Origin: Isoetes taiwanensis | Lineage: Eukaryota; Streptophyta; Lycopodiopsida; Isoetales; Isoetaceae | Direction of reading: 5' to 3' | NCBI GenBank assembly: GCA_021234155.1 | Contig: JAJEKV010000002.1 | Coordinates: forward strand, 26,899,299 to 26,963,298 | DNA: 64,000 nucleotides | Shown here: one piece after another, positions 45,801 to 56,789 of the stretch | How the letters are laid out: each line of letters starts with the position of its first letter | Position numbering within the stretch: the stretch's first letter is position 1 | Position numbers and translations under genes: made by a program | Notes under the pieces: model-generated | Databases searched by the model: none | Told to the model about the DNA's origin: nothing | The model's input: only the letters and a program-made list of their open reading frames with translations

Positions 45801-47120
45801 ACCCACCCGTAGCCTTTCTCGAGCCAATCAGAAATATTCTAAAGCCGTAAGAGGCTAGAAAAAGAAAGGAAAAGAAAAATGTTGTCATAGCAAAGGACAA
45901 AGGATGGCATCCCTACTTCCTCCCAAGTGTCGAAAATGCGACATTGATATTTATTGACATCCGAGGGATCAACAAGGTATGGGATTGCAAGAAATACACG
46001 TACCTATTTACAAGGATAGCTACCATGACGAATCGCCAAAGTTTATCACTTGGTTATTATCATGCGCCTGTGAATTTGCCCAATTGCTTGTACAAATGTA
46101 AGCAAATTCCGGGCGGGGCCACCTATCTTTAGGTTCTTATGAAGAAATGGGATGGGAGAGCAAACGAAGGGTGAAAGAACATCAGTACTATATTAGTCAT
46201 ATGTGCATTAACAGAGTGATGTTCGTGTAGCACCCGCGGCAACCGTGAGTCGAGCTTCACCTATCTCCACACAAAGAAGGCTCCTAAGTCAACACCATTG
46301 CCTCCAATGCCGCCAATGTAATGAGGATGCCGATGAGAAGATAAAAAGAAATTTCAGACTCTTTTACAGCAAACCAAGATTCAAATGGGCGGCAATGGAA
46401 GGAGATCTTGTATTGAAATGCCAAATTAAAACCTCGTGATGCCTACCATATTGTTGAACAGCTGGTGCCCACGAATTGCATTCTCGATTTCTTTCTACTG
46501 ACAGCTTCAAAGCGTCCGCCTTATGCAAGGCAAAAGAGCATCAGTACACAAAGAAGAAGCGTAAGCTCTTTCATCCACGCCAGATTGCTACCTAATCCTG
46601 AGAAGGAACTTATAGGCGGAAACAAAGGCAGGGGAGAGTGAAAAATGGAGCCCTGATTCACATGTGCAACAAGATCGCAAAACGCCATGGGTGTTGAGAT
46701 TCCAGAGGTCACAGGTTATTCAGAGATGGACACAACACAAGCTATGGAATTGGGTAGAGAGCATGTCATCCGCATGGCCAATGATATGGGTGTGATACCT
46801 GATAGCGTATCTGAAACACAATCACAAGAATGAATATTGTATATTACTTCCTTCAATGGAAATTTTAGTTTCAGGAATATGAATTTTGTCTTTACTACTA
46901 CTTCGTGCATGTTTAATGCTAAAAATAATCGCGACCGCGATCCTCTGTGGCAAATACATGGCTTTAAATACTAAAATTTTTGTGATATGCTTGCTCCACT
47001 ATACCTTCTTTTAACGCAATGCTCTCATATGGTTTTAATAAAAGGCTCATTAATTTGTCTCCTTTCAGCTGCGAAAGATCGCGTTCGCGATTCTTGCGAT
47101 AAGATTGAGCATTCCCTCCT
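39891..47120. other. 7-kb stretch without recognisable genes, with CGCGAT palindromes
   Basis: No splice-linked or motif-bearing coding sequence is recognisable on either strand; many short frames exist because the DNA is slightly richer in GC. Five ATCGCG/CGCGAT palindromes lie at 41816, 42090, 43472, 46928 and 47078, and three diverged CGC(G/C)ACCGCTGAT words at 41908, 43427 and 45255. Uninterrupted frames that read somewhat protein-like occur at 45653-45850 and 46688-46833, but I recognise neither. It may be an ancient, decayed insertion or ordinary intergenic DNA. Confidence 0.4.
43139..43305 (+). promoter_or_regulatory. candidate promoter and short first exon
   Basis: TATAAATTC at about 43140 is followed about 130 bp later by a good context start (CCC-ATGGCACC, ATG at 43279). 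Nine codons, MAPKDSLEK, then reach a GTAATT donor. No downstream exon could be matched, and an earlier out-of-frame ATG lies at 43265. This is a weak suggestion only. Confidence 0.2.
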
Positions 47121-48237
47121 ACTACAGTCTACTCACGATGGACCTTTGCATGACCTGTAAAAATTATATTTCCGAACAACACTGAATCATTTGCAGAATT
47201 TGTGCAAAAAAACGCCAACTTTTACTCAGTTGGTAGCATCTGCACTATATGGCTAACCACTAACCTATTTCATGCTAAACGAGAATTCCAAATTTCTCTA
47301 ATTAATTAATTCATGCTTTATTATATGTATATATTTGTCCCCTTTTGTTCTTGTTTCATGATCTTGAGCATGGCAAGCTTGTAGCATCTGGTAGTCATAG
47401 ATTGCTGTTGCAAGATGTATGCCAAGAACTCAAAACTAACATTGGCGCTATTATACTGGGGTTTGCTCAAGATCAATTCTTTTGCCTTGCTGTTCTGCTG
47501 TTGTCTTGCTGGCCTCATGATTCTTCGTTTTGAAAACTTCCTGTATACTCTAGACCCTTTAGATTCCCTTAGTTTGCCCAATCAGGTCGCCTGGATGCCT
47601 TTGTTTTCAATCCTTTAGTTGCCCAACCAGCTGATAAGTTTCTGTCTGGAGGCCCTCTCTTAGCAATTGCTAGTCTGTTATCAAAGCTCTATTGTTATCA
47701 AAACTCTGTTTTTAAGGTACAAGAAGCGCAATTTTGTTGTCATAAACACTTCTCTCTGCAAGATTATTAGAAAAATAAAATATTTGATCTTTTTTTATCT
47801 TCTATCTGCTAAAAAATTATCAAAAATATCATGATTTTTTTTCCTATCTTCTATTTTATCTCGGCTTATCTGAAAGCTTGTGCATTTTGCACACCCAAAA
47901 GTATGTCTCACTGAATGAAAGCAAGCACATGAAAAAGGAGAAATCTCACATCATTTTCGTCTGTACAAGCACTTATCAGAAGTTTCAGTGAATGGATGTT
48001 TTGCTATGGCTATATTGCTTTGTAGCCTCGTTCAATAGTCTTTGACAACCCAATACAGCCTGAGCCCTGGATTGGCCTGCTGGGTACATGTATTCCCTCA
48101 ACCTCCTAGTGCTCGCCTCATACCAAGCATTTGCTCGCTTTCTACTCTCCCTCTCTGCCCTGTTTGTGACAGCCCTTTGGCTGGTTTCCTCCTTCCCAAT
48201 CCTCCTTCTTGCTGCCTCAACCTTCTTGAGGGGCTAT
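47121..48237. other. no gene recognised
   Basis: AT-rich sequence with short frames only; nothing I can support. Confidence 0.4.
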
Positions 48238-49860
48238 CTATTCCGTCTTAGGCCTTTCAACCTCTTCCCTCCTTGCCTTCTCTACTGCAAGTGTTTGGCA
48301 GAACCCGTCGCTGCTGATATGAACTCTCCCATGCAAATTAGTTGCAATGCACCTCCTTCTCGAGGCTGTCCCTTGTGTATTCTGACCTGCTTGGACGTGA
48401 AGTTTGGCCACAATTTGGATCCATGCCCTGCTGTAGCAAAACCTGCTACATGGTTCCATGTGAGGCCCCAATATGTTCACATGATGCTTGGACATGCTCC
48501 TTCCATTGTAGGTCCATATCTTGCATGTTGTACTCTCTACAATATGGTCTTCATATCCAAGCCTTGCACACGTAGTTCAAATTGCTCCACTGGTTCATGC
48601 ATAAACATTGGGAACAACATTTCCATGTTCTTCTCCAACCTCATTTGGTGGATGTCCAATGGGTGATGGTGGCACATGAATGTCTTCCCTTGCAAACCTT
48701 GATCTTTCTCTTCCAGAAACCACCTTTGTTGGTTTGAATGGCCATATCCCAGTTACCATAAAACCTGCCTTTATGTGAGAGACTGTTAGACCAACTGCAA
48801 TGGATTGAAAGATTAGTTCAGCTATGTCTTCCCTCTTTGGCTCTGTCCTACACTTCTTGACCACGCAGTATGTCCTACCTCTTGAATGCAGCTTTGAATG
48901 GTGCAAAGCAAGACACATCTAGTGGTTGCAGCCTATGTGACGTGTGTGCAAGTAGTAGGCTAAAATGTATGTGCATCTCTTTGGAAGCAACACATCCAGT
49001 TCCACATGGTTGCCATGACCATCCAGCAATAGAGTTGAGGTCGATCAGGTGAGACCCCTCTCACGGACTCTAAACGGGAAATGGGATAGCCATGACTTAA
49101 ATAATTTACTGGTCTAAAGTCATCCAAGCTAATTGCTGCCCTGCTTGAATTGCTCCCTCTCTCACACCTTGCTATGTTGTCTTGCCCCATCCTTGTACCA
49201 TTCAAAATATACAGATTAAGCATCCTGAACCCTTCAACATTGATACACGCTAGAATAGTTACCCATTCCCTTGTATTCATCACTAGCTCACTAACCCTAT
49301 TCTCCCATTTCCTCGCGATTATCCTCAAACCCTCACTTTCCCAAATTTGGATCCCCTGCCTCCTCTACATTCCGCATTTTTGAGGGGGGGGGGAAGGGGT
49401 ACTCATCATACACCCCTTTCAACCCTGTATAGAAGCTATCCAATGTTTCAGCACTCCTGAGAAAAATCTCAGGGTGTCTTTGCTTGAAAAGCTTCCAACC
49501 TTTTGCTCCCTGGCACACCATCAAAGGTCGAATTACCTTCCTTTGCCATCAAGGCTGCACGCTCCTTCACAACGGCTAGTGTCATTCCCATTCCCTGCTC
49601 TGCCCTACCTATTGCCCAATCAACCAATTCCTTTTTTTTTGGACTGGTGTCAGGATCTGGGGGTGCCTAGTATTCTTTTTTGAAATTCGGCCATACAGCC
49701 AATTCCTAATGGACGATTCTGGTATGCCAGGCCATCTAGATGCCTCTTTAATTGAAATTCCATTTTCACTAACCTCACCAAGTGCATCCGACATCCCCTC
49801 CTCCATCCATTGCCCTCGCATTGCTGGTCTCCTTGGCATTGCAGGTGCAGACTCGCGTGC
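48238..49860 (-). pseudogene. pogo/Tigger-like DDE transposase pseudogene
   Basis: Minus strand, starting at the ATG at 49839. The N-terminus has a psq-type helix-turn-helix: ISIKEASRWPGIPESSIRNW then LTPVQKK. After a frameshift comes the CENP-B-type second DNA-binding region (GWKLFKQRHPEIFLRSAETL, LKGVYDEY, about 49500-49390). A deletion then joins into the DDE domain: REWVTILACINVEGF and LYILNGTRMGQD (about 49275-49150), then RPQL with the second catalytic Asp out of frame. The last part (48918-48595) has EDIAELIFQ and AGFMVTGIWPFKPTK, the typical IKAGFRxxGIxPxxP motif. Such enzymes cut and paste DNA at TA dinucleotides. Multiple frameshifts and an internal deletion make it inactive. Confidence 0.7.
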
Positions 49861-50930
49861 TACTAGCCCCTTCTTCTTGGCTTTGGGCGTATAAACTCAT
49901 TTGCTTGCCATTGCTGTTACTCTGCCACTGCTCTAAGCTGTGGCATCAATCTCTGGTTGGGCCCTAGTCGATTCATTGCTCTCGTGTGAAGCGAAAATAG
50001 GGAAAGAGATAGTTTCTTGGCCGGATTGCTCTATGTCTGATCGAATTGTTCGAGCCTGTTGTATAATCTTGATAATCCATCTCGTTCGAGGGGATTATGG
50101 CTGGAATTTGCCCGCTAATTCTAGCCCCTAGCATTGAATTATGCCTCGGAGTGACCACAGTAGGGGGTCCTCAGGTGCGTGATGGGTAGGTCGATCTTAC
50201 GAGCATCCTGGCTTCAAGTTAGACGAACAAGCAACACTTGCCACACGTTAGGAGGGGGAATGGGACAACAAAAAATGGAGTTTGGTACCAAGGATATGGT
50301 ACGTCAAGGTAAGTGGGTCTCCGCTTTCTTCAAGTTTTTGATCATTCTTATCCGTAATGAAAACCGGCATGCGTAAAACCGGAGAATCGTTTGGGGCTTA
50401 CCTTGACGTAGGGAGCAGAAGGGGTCGAGCATTCTTGCCAGTTTCCCCGAGTAATCCGGGTCCGCCAACAACAAATTTCCCGGATTCTGCAGGTCAGGGG
50501 GAGGCGCGACCGGATTCTGCAGGTCAGCGGGCTGGCAAGAATGCCCTCCCCCTTCCCGTTCCACATAACATCCGCGAGGCGGGCAACACCACCCTAGTTT
50601 TGAGAGACAAAAATGCCAGGAAAATGGCGGTCCCTTTATCCGCCAAGTAAATAATTGCTAAAACGGCGGGACAATGATATACGTTCCCCAACTATAGAAC
50701 CGAAGCGATCATACGATCGGGTTCATTTTTTCGCAATTCTGCCTATTCTTCTTAAAGATTAGTTCCCAGGTAGGCTTCTCCGTTTTGATCTTAAGTTAAT
50801 TTTATGTATTGCTCCAATTTTTTTCCATCAATGACGCTCTTTTGATTCGGAAAAAACTGATTCTGTATGATTCTGTATGTTCATTCGGTATAGGCTACAT
50901 ATTTTCAGCTGTTAGCCACTATCTAGAATA
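49861..50930. other. upstream region of the enoyl-CoA hydratase gene
   Basis: No coding sequence recognised. A 13-bp inverted repeat ACGTCAAGGTAAG/CTTACCTTGACGT lies at 50302-50314 and 50398-50410, and CGGATTCTGCAGGTCAG is directly repeated near 50483 and 50512. A possible 5'-untranslated intron has donor CAG|GTAGGC at 50770 and acceptor TTTTCAG ending at 50908, about 20 bp before the start codon; this is inferred from splice consensus only. Confidence 0.4.
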
Positions 50931-53052
50931 ATGGCACACAATGAACAAGGAGCTGAGCGGTTCATTTTGGTCGAACAAAATGGCGATGGCGTAGCTACAA
51001 TCACACTGAATAGGCCTCAAGCACTGAATGCTCTCACTAAGAATATGATGACAGATTTGGCGCACATCATAACGAAGATGAGCCGGGATGCGGATGTTAA
51101 GGTCATAATTCTAACAGGATCAGGCAGAGCGTTCTGTTCTGGAGTGGTCCGTTCTCTTCACTTTTCACATGTTTAATGCAATTGCAAAGTTTCTGAATTT
51201 CTCATTTCTTTTCAGCTTCATGCACTCTTTCCAATATATCTACTTATGGCTCTAGTTACTTGATGTACCATTTAAAAAAATTCTTTTTCTTTATCATTTA
51301 TGCATGTTTAGTTTCCTCTGCAACAAATCAAACTGTGAACAAGCAGAAGTTAAATCAAGTCATGATCAAGTCACTGAGGAACAGTTAAATTAGACTTAAA
51401 AAGTCATAGCTAAGAACCTGTTTATCAGAGCCAGGTCATTTTTTTGCAAACGAAGTCCCAAAAAGTTTTAGTGGGGATGGGATGAACCATTGTTATCTGG
51501 ACTTAAACCAAGTATTTTCCATATTCTATCCTTTATTGGAATAGATAAAATTTGTGGAAAGAAAGCAACCTCGAGCAAGAAAGCAACCTCGTGCAGCAAA
51601 TATTCTTCTGGATCTCAAGCTTTGGTGAACTGTAGTTTAAACTTTTTGAGTGATGATGGTATGTCAATCAAGACGTTATAGGCTCTTGGCTTAGCCTCTA
51701 TGGAAGACAAACACCAACTTATCTATGATCTTGTATGTCCTTTGTCTGTTTAGCTAAGGGTGCAAGTTTCGTTAAAAGCCTGTGTAATTTCCAGGATTTG
51801 ACAGCAGCAGATACCGTTTTCAAAGGTGATGTGAAGGACCAAGAAACAGATCCTGTCATTCAGATGGAATTATGCCGAAAACCAATAATTGGTGCCATAA
51901 ATGGGTTTGCTGTTACGGCGGGCTTTGAAATTTCACTAGCTTGTGATATTCTCATTGCAAGCACGGAAGCAAAATTTGTGGACACACATTGCAAGTGAGC
52001 TCATTGTCTTAACATTGATGTACATGTTGGAGCTATTATTAAATATATAGTAAGTTATGTAGCAGTTGTGAAACATTTCTTAAGCATGGGCCTAATAAAC
52101 ATGAGACGTCCACTCATTTTTTGAGGCCATCATATAAATAGTTTGATTTGCAGTTTGTTAGTAAGATGTTTCTGGCCATCTGAGTTACTAAGTCATGATA
52201 TTGGTAAATGCAGATTTGGCATTTTTCCTTCTTGGGGTTTATCTCAGAAGCTGGCTCGTTTAATTGGTGTAAATCGTGCTCGTGAACTCTCTCTTACTGC
52301 ATCTCCATTGACAGCAGAAGTTGCAGATAGATGGGGCCTTGTTAATAAAGTTGTGTCACCAGGTGATTTGATGACAGCAGCACGTGATGTAGCAAAAGCT
52401 ATCGTGAGGAACCATGAAGAGATGGTTTTGAACTACAAAGCAATCATCAATGATGGAATAAAACTCCCCTTGGGGGATGCCCTTAAACTTGAGAAAGTAA
52501 GTTTTTACGATAATGTCAAACTAGTTAATCACTTCTTAATTTTCTTCATCCCTCAAATCAACACATGTTTCCTGGAACAGCACATGTTTGTACAGCAGGT
52601 AATCATCTGTTAAATATTGTTATATAGATGGCAAATGTCGACATTTAATTTTACGCGTCCCTTGATCATGTCCATTCAGCATCTTCCAAGAGCCTATGTT
52701 CATCTTGCAAGTTTGTTACTCTTGGGCATGCTTGATGACCTCAGGTGCTGCCTTAGTAAGAAGCTTTTGGCTGTTCATTCCTTTATCAAAAGAAAGTGCT
52801 TGAGGTAGCAGTTAGCATTTGACTAATGCACTGACCGAATGACTTCACTAACAGATGAATTAATTTCTGTGTGAAAATATTCTTATGAATTTGATTTTTT
52901 AGACAAATTGTCATGCCTTTTACAATGAACTAACTTTTATCATTTTATAGGAAAGAGCGCATAAATATTATGCTGGAATGCAACCTGGGGCATTTTTGGA
53001 GATGCAGCGGTATATTGCTGGTCGTTCTTCAAAATCACGTGCAAAGCTCTGA
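50931..53052 (+). CDS. enoyl-CoA hydratase/isomerase family protein (plant ECHIA-like)
   Basis: Four exons: 50931-51146, 51795-51994, 52214-52496 and 52951-53052, all with GT-AG introns. They give 266 residues without lesions. The ATG at 50931 opens MAHNEQGAERF; the crotonase fold shows VATITLNRPQALNAL, the CoA-binding TGSGRAFCSG joined to VDLTAAD across intron 1, and INGFAVTAGFEISLACDILI. FGIFPSWGLSQKLARLIG and a C-terminal YYAGMQPGAFLEMQRYIAGR follow. The length and order match Arabidopsis ECHIA (AT4G16210 type, about 265 residues). Family members hydrate or isomerise 2-enoyl-CoA in fatty-acid breakdown. One of the two classical glutamates (GFEIS) is present; the second position carries THCK, as I recall for this plant subfamily, so the exact reaction is uncertain. 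No signal sequence is evident. The gene is tail to tail with the PPR gene. Confidence 0.93.
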
Positions 53053-53254
53053 TATGCATTATCCTAGAATTTGAATGTTTAGTCTGTTTCTCATTTATTT
53101 GTAAGTGAAGTCTTTTAAAGTGCTGGTGGTTACCATCTTTTGCACATAATACAGATGAAACGTGTGTATTGGTACTAATTATTCCCATGTGCTAATTTAC
53201 TCCTTTGATAGTCTCATGATAATTCCTATGATTGACTTCCTGCAACATACATTA

Positions 53255-53412
53255 CCTAGGTTTCTGAATACAACTGCTGTAAAGCTGTTACATGCCTAGT
53301 TTTCTATAAGTCTTTATGTTTCTAAATCACAATCCTAGGTTTCTGAATACAACTGCTGTAAAGCCGTTACATGCCTAGTTTTCTATAAGTCTTTATGTTT
53401 CTAAATCACAAT
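53255..53412. repeat. 79-bp tandem duplication downstream of the hydratase gene
   Basis: CCTAGGTTTCTGAATACAAC begins units at 53255 and 53334; the two copies differ at about one base. It lies 200 bp past the stop codon and could be in the 3' untranslated region or just beyond. Confidence 0.9.
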
Positions 53413-54281
53413 CCAAGTTCGCCCAAATTTTGTTACAGAAATGCTTTCCCTAAAGTTCGATTTTAAGATTGTTGCCTAAGAATGGACGTACTCTCTGTAC
53501 CTTAAAGCCTTTTTGGAACTTGTGAAATGCATTTACTGAGCACCGTCTCCTCACCCTTTGCTCCTTTTGTAGCATATACAACAAGTTTTGTGTACTGATG
53601 GAACGAAGAGTTGTTCAAAAGTGTGCAGGAGAGATGAAGATTGATATTTTGGAATTGACAGAGCTGACTGCGAACAACTTTGTATGGTCCTAGCCAAAAT
53701 GTGTGCAAAACAATATGTGCACATCTGAATATGTTGGCAAAGAGCGAATACAATCAAAATGTTATCAAGATCAATGAACTAATTTCAACAATCCAGCATT
53801 TAGGTGCTTGCATTATTCTGGAGCTTGCTTATGACACATCAAATGTCCTTTGCACTTCTCACCACTACTCTCAAATTATAAGAGGATAAGGCTGTTTGCT
53901 GACTCTTAGCTATTTGTAAAGACATGTTTCAATCTTTTTTTAATGGTATTACGCTCTGTAGAATGTGGTGTTCCTCGTTTCAGGGAGCTAGTGGCGCAGT
54001 ATAGAATTAAACTATTCAAATTCAAAACATCATAGTCAAGCTAATCTGTAAATAAGGGGAAATTTCAAAACACCCCTACTTTTTGCTGAAATTATTGAAA
54101 TGCCCCCAAACTGAGGTCTTAAAAGACTATACAAAGCAAATTTGAGCTGTGGATCTCCACTGAATCTGTGTTCTTACCTTGTTCAAGTTATGAGAAACGT
54201 GAGTTGCAGAGTTAAAAGTTTTCCAGCACTTCCAAGGTCTCCAAGTGGTTGCCAACTATAAATTTGCTTGTAATATCCAGC
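53413..54281. other. intergenic region between convergent genes
   Basis: No coding signal supported. It should contain the polyadenylation sites of both neighbouring genes; several AATAAA-like words exist but none is decisive. Confidence 0.4.
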
Positions 54282-56768
54282 TTAACTCAAAAGGATGTCT
54301 GACATTAACGTATAAGAATCGGCATGTTCTGGATTTACCTCCATGAGCTTTTGGAAGCATCTAAGTCCCAAGCTGGTTTCTCCATAAGTTTTGCAGGCAC
54401 TCAGTAAAATTGTCCATGCTTCTATTGATGGAGAACATGGTGCATTATCAAGCAATTGACATGCTTCATGCAAGTATCCTGATCTAGCCAGAAGATCTAC
54501 CATGCAACTGTAGTGATCCATTGTCGATGCATACCCATAATAAATGTTCATCAACTTCATATACTGCAGACCTTTACTTACTAAACCAGCACGGCTACAG
54601 GCAGTTAGAATACAAATGAATGTAACAGCATCTGGCTCAATATCAGAAATGTGCATGTCATCAAAACATTGCATGGCCATTTCAACCTCATGATTTATGC
54701 CATATCCTCTTATCATGGCATTCCACAAGGCAACATCCTTAATTGTGAGTTTATCAAAGACTGCCTGTGCCTCTGCAAGGGACCCACATTTTGCATACAT
54801 GTCGACCACACTGGTTGCAATAAAAAGATCCTTCTCAAATCCATTTTCTGAAACCATGCTGTGTATTTCTCGACCCTTGTCAATCGCTCCTATGCTGCCA
54901 CAAGCTTTCAAGCTGGACACTAACACAAGAGCATTTAGAGGCACACCTTCAAGTCGCATTTGCTCATAACATTTCAAAACCTCTTCAGCAAGTTCCCTTT
55001 CAGCATATGCTGCAACCATTGTAGTCCAAGATACCTCATCCCGAATTGGCATCTTGTGAAATGCCTCTTGTGCATCTGCAAGTAAGCCACAACTGGCATA
55101 CATGTCAACTAAAGTACTTCCAATGAATATATCCCTTTCTAGGTCCTTGCATGCTACCATCCTGTGTATTTCTCTCCCCTTGTCTATGGCTTTTATATTG
55201 CTACAAGCTTTTAAAGCACAAACGAAAGTGACTATATTTGGGAGAACGCCCTCAGCTTGCATTTGATCAAAGAATGCCAAGGCTTCTACTGCAAGCCCAT
55301 TTTCTGTATACCCTGAGATTATCGCACTCCATGATACAACATCCCGGCTTGGCAGCGAGTCAAAGACCTCCTTTGCTTCTACAAGTGAACCGCATTTGGC
55401 ATACATGTCAACCAGCGTGTTGCCAACAAAAGGATCTCTTTCAATTCCCATATTAATCACTTGTTTATGCATTGCTCGGCCCCTGTCTAAATCTCCCATA
55501 CTGCCACAAGCTTTCAAGCAGCAAGCAAAAGTGATAGCATTTGGAGATACTCTGTTTAGTTCCATCTGATTGAAGCAAATCAATGCTTCCATTCCAAATC
55601 CATTTTCTGCATATCCTGAAACTAGTGATGTCCAAGAAACAACATCTCGGACTGGCATCTTGTCAAAAACATTTCGTGCCTCTGCAAGAGAGCCATTTTT
55701 AACATATAGATCAATTAAGGTATTGCTGACAAAAATATCTCTCTCATAGCCTTTCTCAAATGCATGGATGTGGATTTCTCGGCCCTTGTCTATGGCTCCA
55801 ATACTTTCACATGCTTTCAAACTACAAGCAAATGTGACTGCATTTGCAGAAATTCCCTTGAGTTGCATATATTTAAAACACTTTAGTGCTTCCAATCCAA
55901 GCCCATTTGCAGCATAGCCTGCTATTAATGCATTCCAAGCTACAACATCCTGAACCTGCAGCTGGTCAAAGACTTTACATGCTTCAAGAAGTGAATGACA
56001 CTTAGCATACATGTCAATTAACGCATTTCCAATGAAAGGGTTTGGTACCAGTTTCCATTTAAGGATATCCGCATGTATTTCTCGACCCGCCTCTAAATTT
56101 TCTATAGAACTACATGCTTTTATACCACAAAGGAATGTGACATTAGTTGAAGACACGCCTGCCTTTTGCATTCCATCAAAACATTCTAAGGCTTCCCGAC
56201 CCTGTTCATTTTCTACATATCCTGCCATTAGGGCATTCCAAGATGTAGCATCTCGAATGGACATCCCGTCAAAGATTTCCTTCGCTTCTACAAGTGTGCC
56301 ACATTTTGCATACATATGGATCAAATTATTGCTGAGGAAAAGATCCCTTTCAAATCCCTGTTTTTTGATATCTAAATGCAGTTGTCTACCTCCTTTGAGG
56401 TCTTTCAACCTAACACAAGCTCGTAATAAAGCAATGAATGTGTAAGGGCTAGGATGTATGTAATCCTCTTGCAGGTTCTTATAGATGCGAAGGGCATGAC
56501 ATGGTTGCCCACATTCAAGGTAGCCTGATATGAGAGAAGTCCAAGAATGCTCATTCCGCTGAAACAATCTGATAAACACCTCGTGAGCATCTATTATGCC
56601 CCTACATTCCACAAACATTGGCACAATATAGTTTTCAACTGTTCCATGAGTTTCCAACCCATTATTGCAAATATTTGCATAGATCTGTTTAGCAAAATCT
56701 AAATTCTTTTCTTTCCTGGACTTTTGCAAGACACAAATAATATTTGCAACTAAAGATTGCTCCTTCAT
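54282..56768 (-). CDS. PLS-class pentatricopeptide repeat (PPR) protein, E-type truncated
   Basis: Single exon, 828 residues from the ATG at 56768; an in-frame TTG at 56780 is less likely to be used. Repeats follow the P-L-S order, with the S-to-P junction (VVSW-type) Trp recurring every 101 residues exactly, seven times (residues 76 to 682). Typical motifs are DMYAKCGSLVEAKEVFD, LKACGSIGAIDKGREIH and DVVSWTSLVSGYAENG. About twenty motifs bind one strand of RNA, usually in chloroplasts or mitochondria, often for C-to-U editing. The C-terminus (EAWTILLSACKTYGETSLG to SYTLMSDILLS) reaches the first E-type motif and then stops; no E2 or DYW deaminase follows. So it would need a partner enzyme for editing, or act otherwise. 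No clear transit peptide is visible at this start, so an upstream exon is possible. Confidence 0.92.
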   Translation of the reverse strand: MKEQSLVANIICVLQKSRKEKNLDFAKQIYANICNNGLETHGTVENYIVPMFVECRGIIDAHEVFIRLFQRNEHSWTSLISGYLECGQPCHALRIYKNLQEDYIHPSPYTFIALLRACVRLKDLKGGRQLHLDIKKQGFERDLFLSNNLIHMYAKCGTLVEAKEIFDGMSIRDATSWNALMAGYVENEQGREALECFDGMQKAGVSSTNVTFLCGIKACSSIENLEAGREIHADILKWKLVPNPFIGNALIDMYAKCHSLLEACKVFDQLQVQDVVAWNALIAGYAANGLGLEALKCFKYMQLKGISANAVTFACSLKACESIGAIDKGREIHIHAFEKGYERDIFVSNTLIDLYVKNGSLAEARNVFDKMPVRDVVSWTSLVSGYAENGFGMEALICFNQMELNRVSPNAITFACCLKACGSMGDLDRGRAMHKQVINMGIERDPFVGNTLVDMYAKCGSLVEAKEVFDSLPSRDVVSWSAIISGYTENGLAVEALAFFDQMQAEGVLPNIVTFVCALKACSNIKAIDKGREIHRMVACKDLERDIFIGSTLVDMYASCGLLADAQEAFHKMPIRDEVSWTTMVAAYAERELAEEVLKCYEQMRLEGVPLNALVLVSSLKACGSIGAIDKGREIHSMVSENGFEKDLFIATSVVDMYAKCGSLAEAQAVFDKLTIKDVALWNAMIRGYGINHEVEMAMQCFDDMHISDIEPDAVTFICILTACSRAGLVSKGLQYMKLMNIYYGYASTMDHYSCMVDLLARSGYLHEACQLLDNAPCSPSIEAWTILLSACKTYGETSLGLRCFQKLMEVNPEHADSYTLMSDILLS

Positions 56769-56789
56769 GCAGTCCAGCAAGTAACTAAC

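Noticed and set aside
48088-48666. 192-codon plus-strand open frame
   Set aside because: It is the antisense shadow of the pogo-like transposase remnant; cysteine/serine-rich text without a motif.
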